Origin: Heterohyrax brucei
Lineage: Eukaryota > Chordata > Mammalia > Hyracoidea > Procaviidae
NCBI GenBank assembly: GCA_028571685.1
Contig: CM053140.1
Coordinates: 23,975,501 to 24,039,500, forward strand
DNA: 64,000 nt
Direction of reading: 5' to 3'
Shown here: positions 63,402-64,000 of the stretch, one piece after another
How the letters are laid out: each line of letters opens with the position of its first letter
How positions within the stretch are numbered: position 1 is the stretch's first letter
Notes under the pieces: model-generated
Told to the model about the DNA's origin: nothing
Databases searched by the model: none
What the model saw: only the letters and a program-made list of their open reading frames with translations
Translations under genes and position numbers: made by a program

Positions 63402-63757
63402 TTACACTAGGTTCACAGACTTATCCTAGAAAAAGTGCCACACATCTCATTGCTGAGTATCAATCACTACAATCAACTTGGATGTACCACCCTTGGAATG
63501 CTTTGCACTGACTCCAGTCTACCCTTCAAAACACTTTTCCTGGGGTGAGTTCATGAACCTAACTGTTGAACCTTGTCCCATGACAGCTCTGATGGACATT
63601 TCAGAAAAAGAGTTCCAACATTGCCTTGAAGGGTGGACTAGGTGCTGGCATCAGTGCACAGCTTCCCAATGTGAGTACTTTGAAGGTGATGGTAGTGATA
63701 TTCAGCAATGAGGTATGTAGCATGTTTTCTAGGATGAGTTCACGAACTTAATTGTCT
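63402..63757. mobile_element. Palindromic mariner remnant
   Basis: The left half (63402-63540) is the reverse complement of the right half (63590-63757). 'tcctagaaaaagtgcc' and 'ctcattgctgagtatc' on the left mirror 'gatattcagcaatgagg' and 'gcatgttttctaggatgag' on the right. The right half encodes a mariner transposase C-terminus (QHCLEGWTRCWH, EYFEGDG). Related to the single-arm copy at 27300-27640. Confidence 0.82.
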
Positions 63758-64000
63758 GTTCTCATATTTTGAGTGTCTTCTAACTTGAGGGCTCATCTTC
63801 TAGCCTATGTCATTGTTCCACAGCTATTCATAAGGTTTTCACTGGCTAATTTGTCTCAGAAGTAGACTGTCAGGTCCTTCTTCCTGATCTGCCTTAGTCT
63901 ATAAACTCAGCTGAAGTTTGTCTTCCATGGGTGACCTTGCTGGTATTTGAATGCTGGTAGCTTCTAGCACCACAGCAACACATAAGTCCCCACAGTATGA

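Larger units (their letters stand above)
59367..64000 (-). mobile_element. RTE LINE, antisense, nested, runs off the window
   Basis: The left edge is the 3' (GTT)n terminus ('ttgttgttgttaagtgcc'). The element runs antisense through reverse transcriptase and endonuclease regions to the 5' leader near the window end ('cttccatgggtgaccttgc', 'caccacagcaacacataag'). It is interrupted by a solo LTR (62004), a second LTR (62757) and a mariner remnant (63402). Many stops. Confidence 0.88.

Noticed and set aside
1..64000. CRISPR arrays, operons, phage or other prokaryotic systems
   Set aside because: Spliced vertebrate genes and mammalian transposons throughout. The regular repeats are minisatellites without unique spacers.

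Overview
The window is mammalian genomic DNA, almost certainly from an afrotherian and most likely an elephant. It is saturated with tRNA/RTE-type AfroSINEs, RTE-clade LINEs resembling the elephant RTE, an L1 and solo LTRs of MaLR type. It holds one large multi-exon gene, one olfactory-receptor reading frame and one clear processed pseudogene. The rest is repeats and unassigned sequence. There are no operons, CRISPR arrays or other prokaryotic features.

Region 1 (1-24050, + strand) is the 3' three quarters of NOTCH3. I resolved 21 coding exons with GT/AG boundaries. They join into one open frame of 1,668 residues plus stop and correspond to exons 13-33 of a 33-exon gene. The product has EGF repeats 17-34 (all with six cysteines), three LNR modules, the heterodimerisation domain with an RTRR furin site, the transmembrane helix with the gamma-secretase site, RAM, ankyrin repeats and a Pro-rich PEST tail. 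The 3' UTR has two AATAAA signals. The lengths and S1/TM positions fit NOTCH3, not NOTCH4. Its introns contain about 20 AfroSINEs, MIR/L2/MER5A relics, a roughly 48-bp minisatellite (intron 31) and a kilobase of degenerate CTGT repeat (intron 24).

Region 2 (24050-44900) is a gene-free repeat field. It holds a near full-length dead RTE on the + strand (27735-30920) and three solo LTRs of one family. An antisense 5'-truncated L1 fragment has a perfect 14-bp target duplication. A 5.4-kb antisense L1 (38668-44125) has an intact ORF1, but the reverse-transcriptase core of ORF2 is deleted.

Region 3 (44955-45911) is a family-10 olfactory receptor on the minus strand. Its seven-transmembrane frame is open, but it has no in-frame ATG. 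A good splice acceptor lies where the N-terminus should begin, so either the start codon is on an upstream exon or the gene is a start-loss pseudogene. An OR10 gene beside NOTCH3 fits the position of human OR10B1P on 19p13.12.

Region 4 (46000-64000) is built of nested repeats. In two places an antisense RTE lies inside a sense RTE. The second nest also carries a NUTF2 processed pseudogene, two solo LTRs and a palindromic mariner remnant. Between the nests lie AfroSINE clusters and about 4 kb in which no gene could be recognised.

No previously undescribed biological system was found. The most useful observations are the ATG-less receptor, the nested insertion history with readable target duplications, and the chimeric tRNA-Gly-headed SINE.
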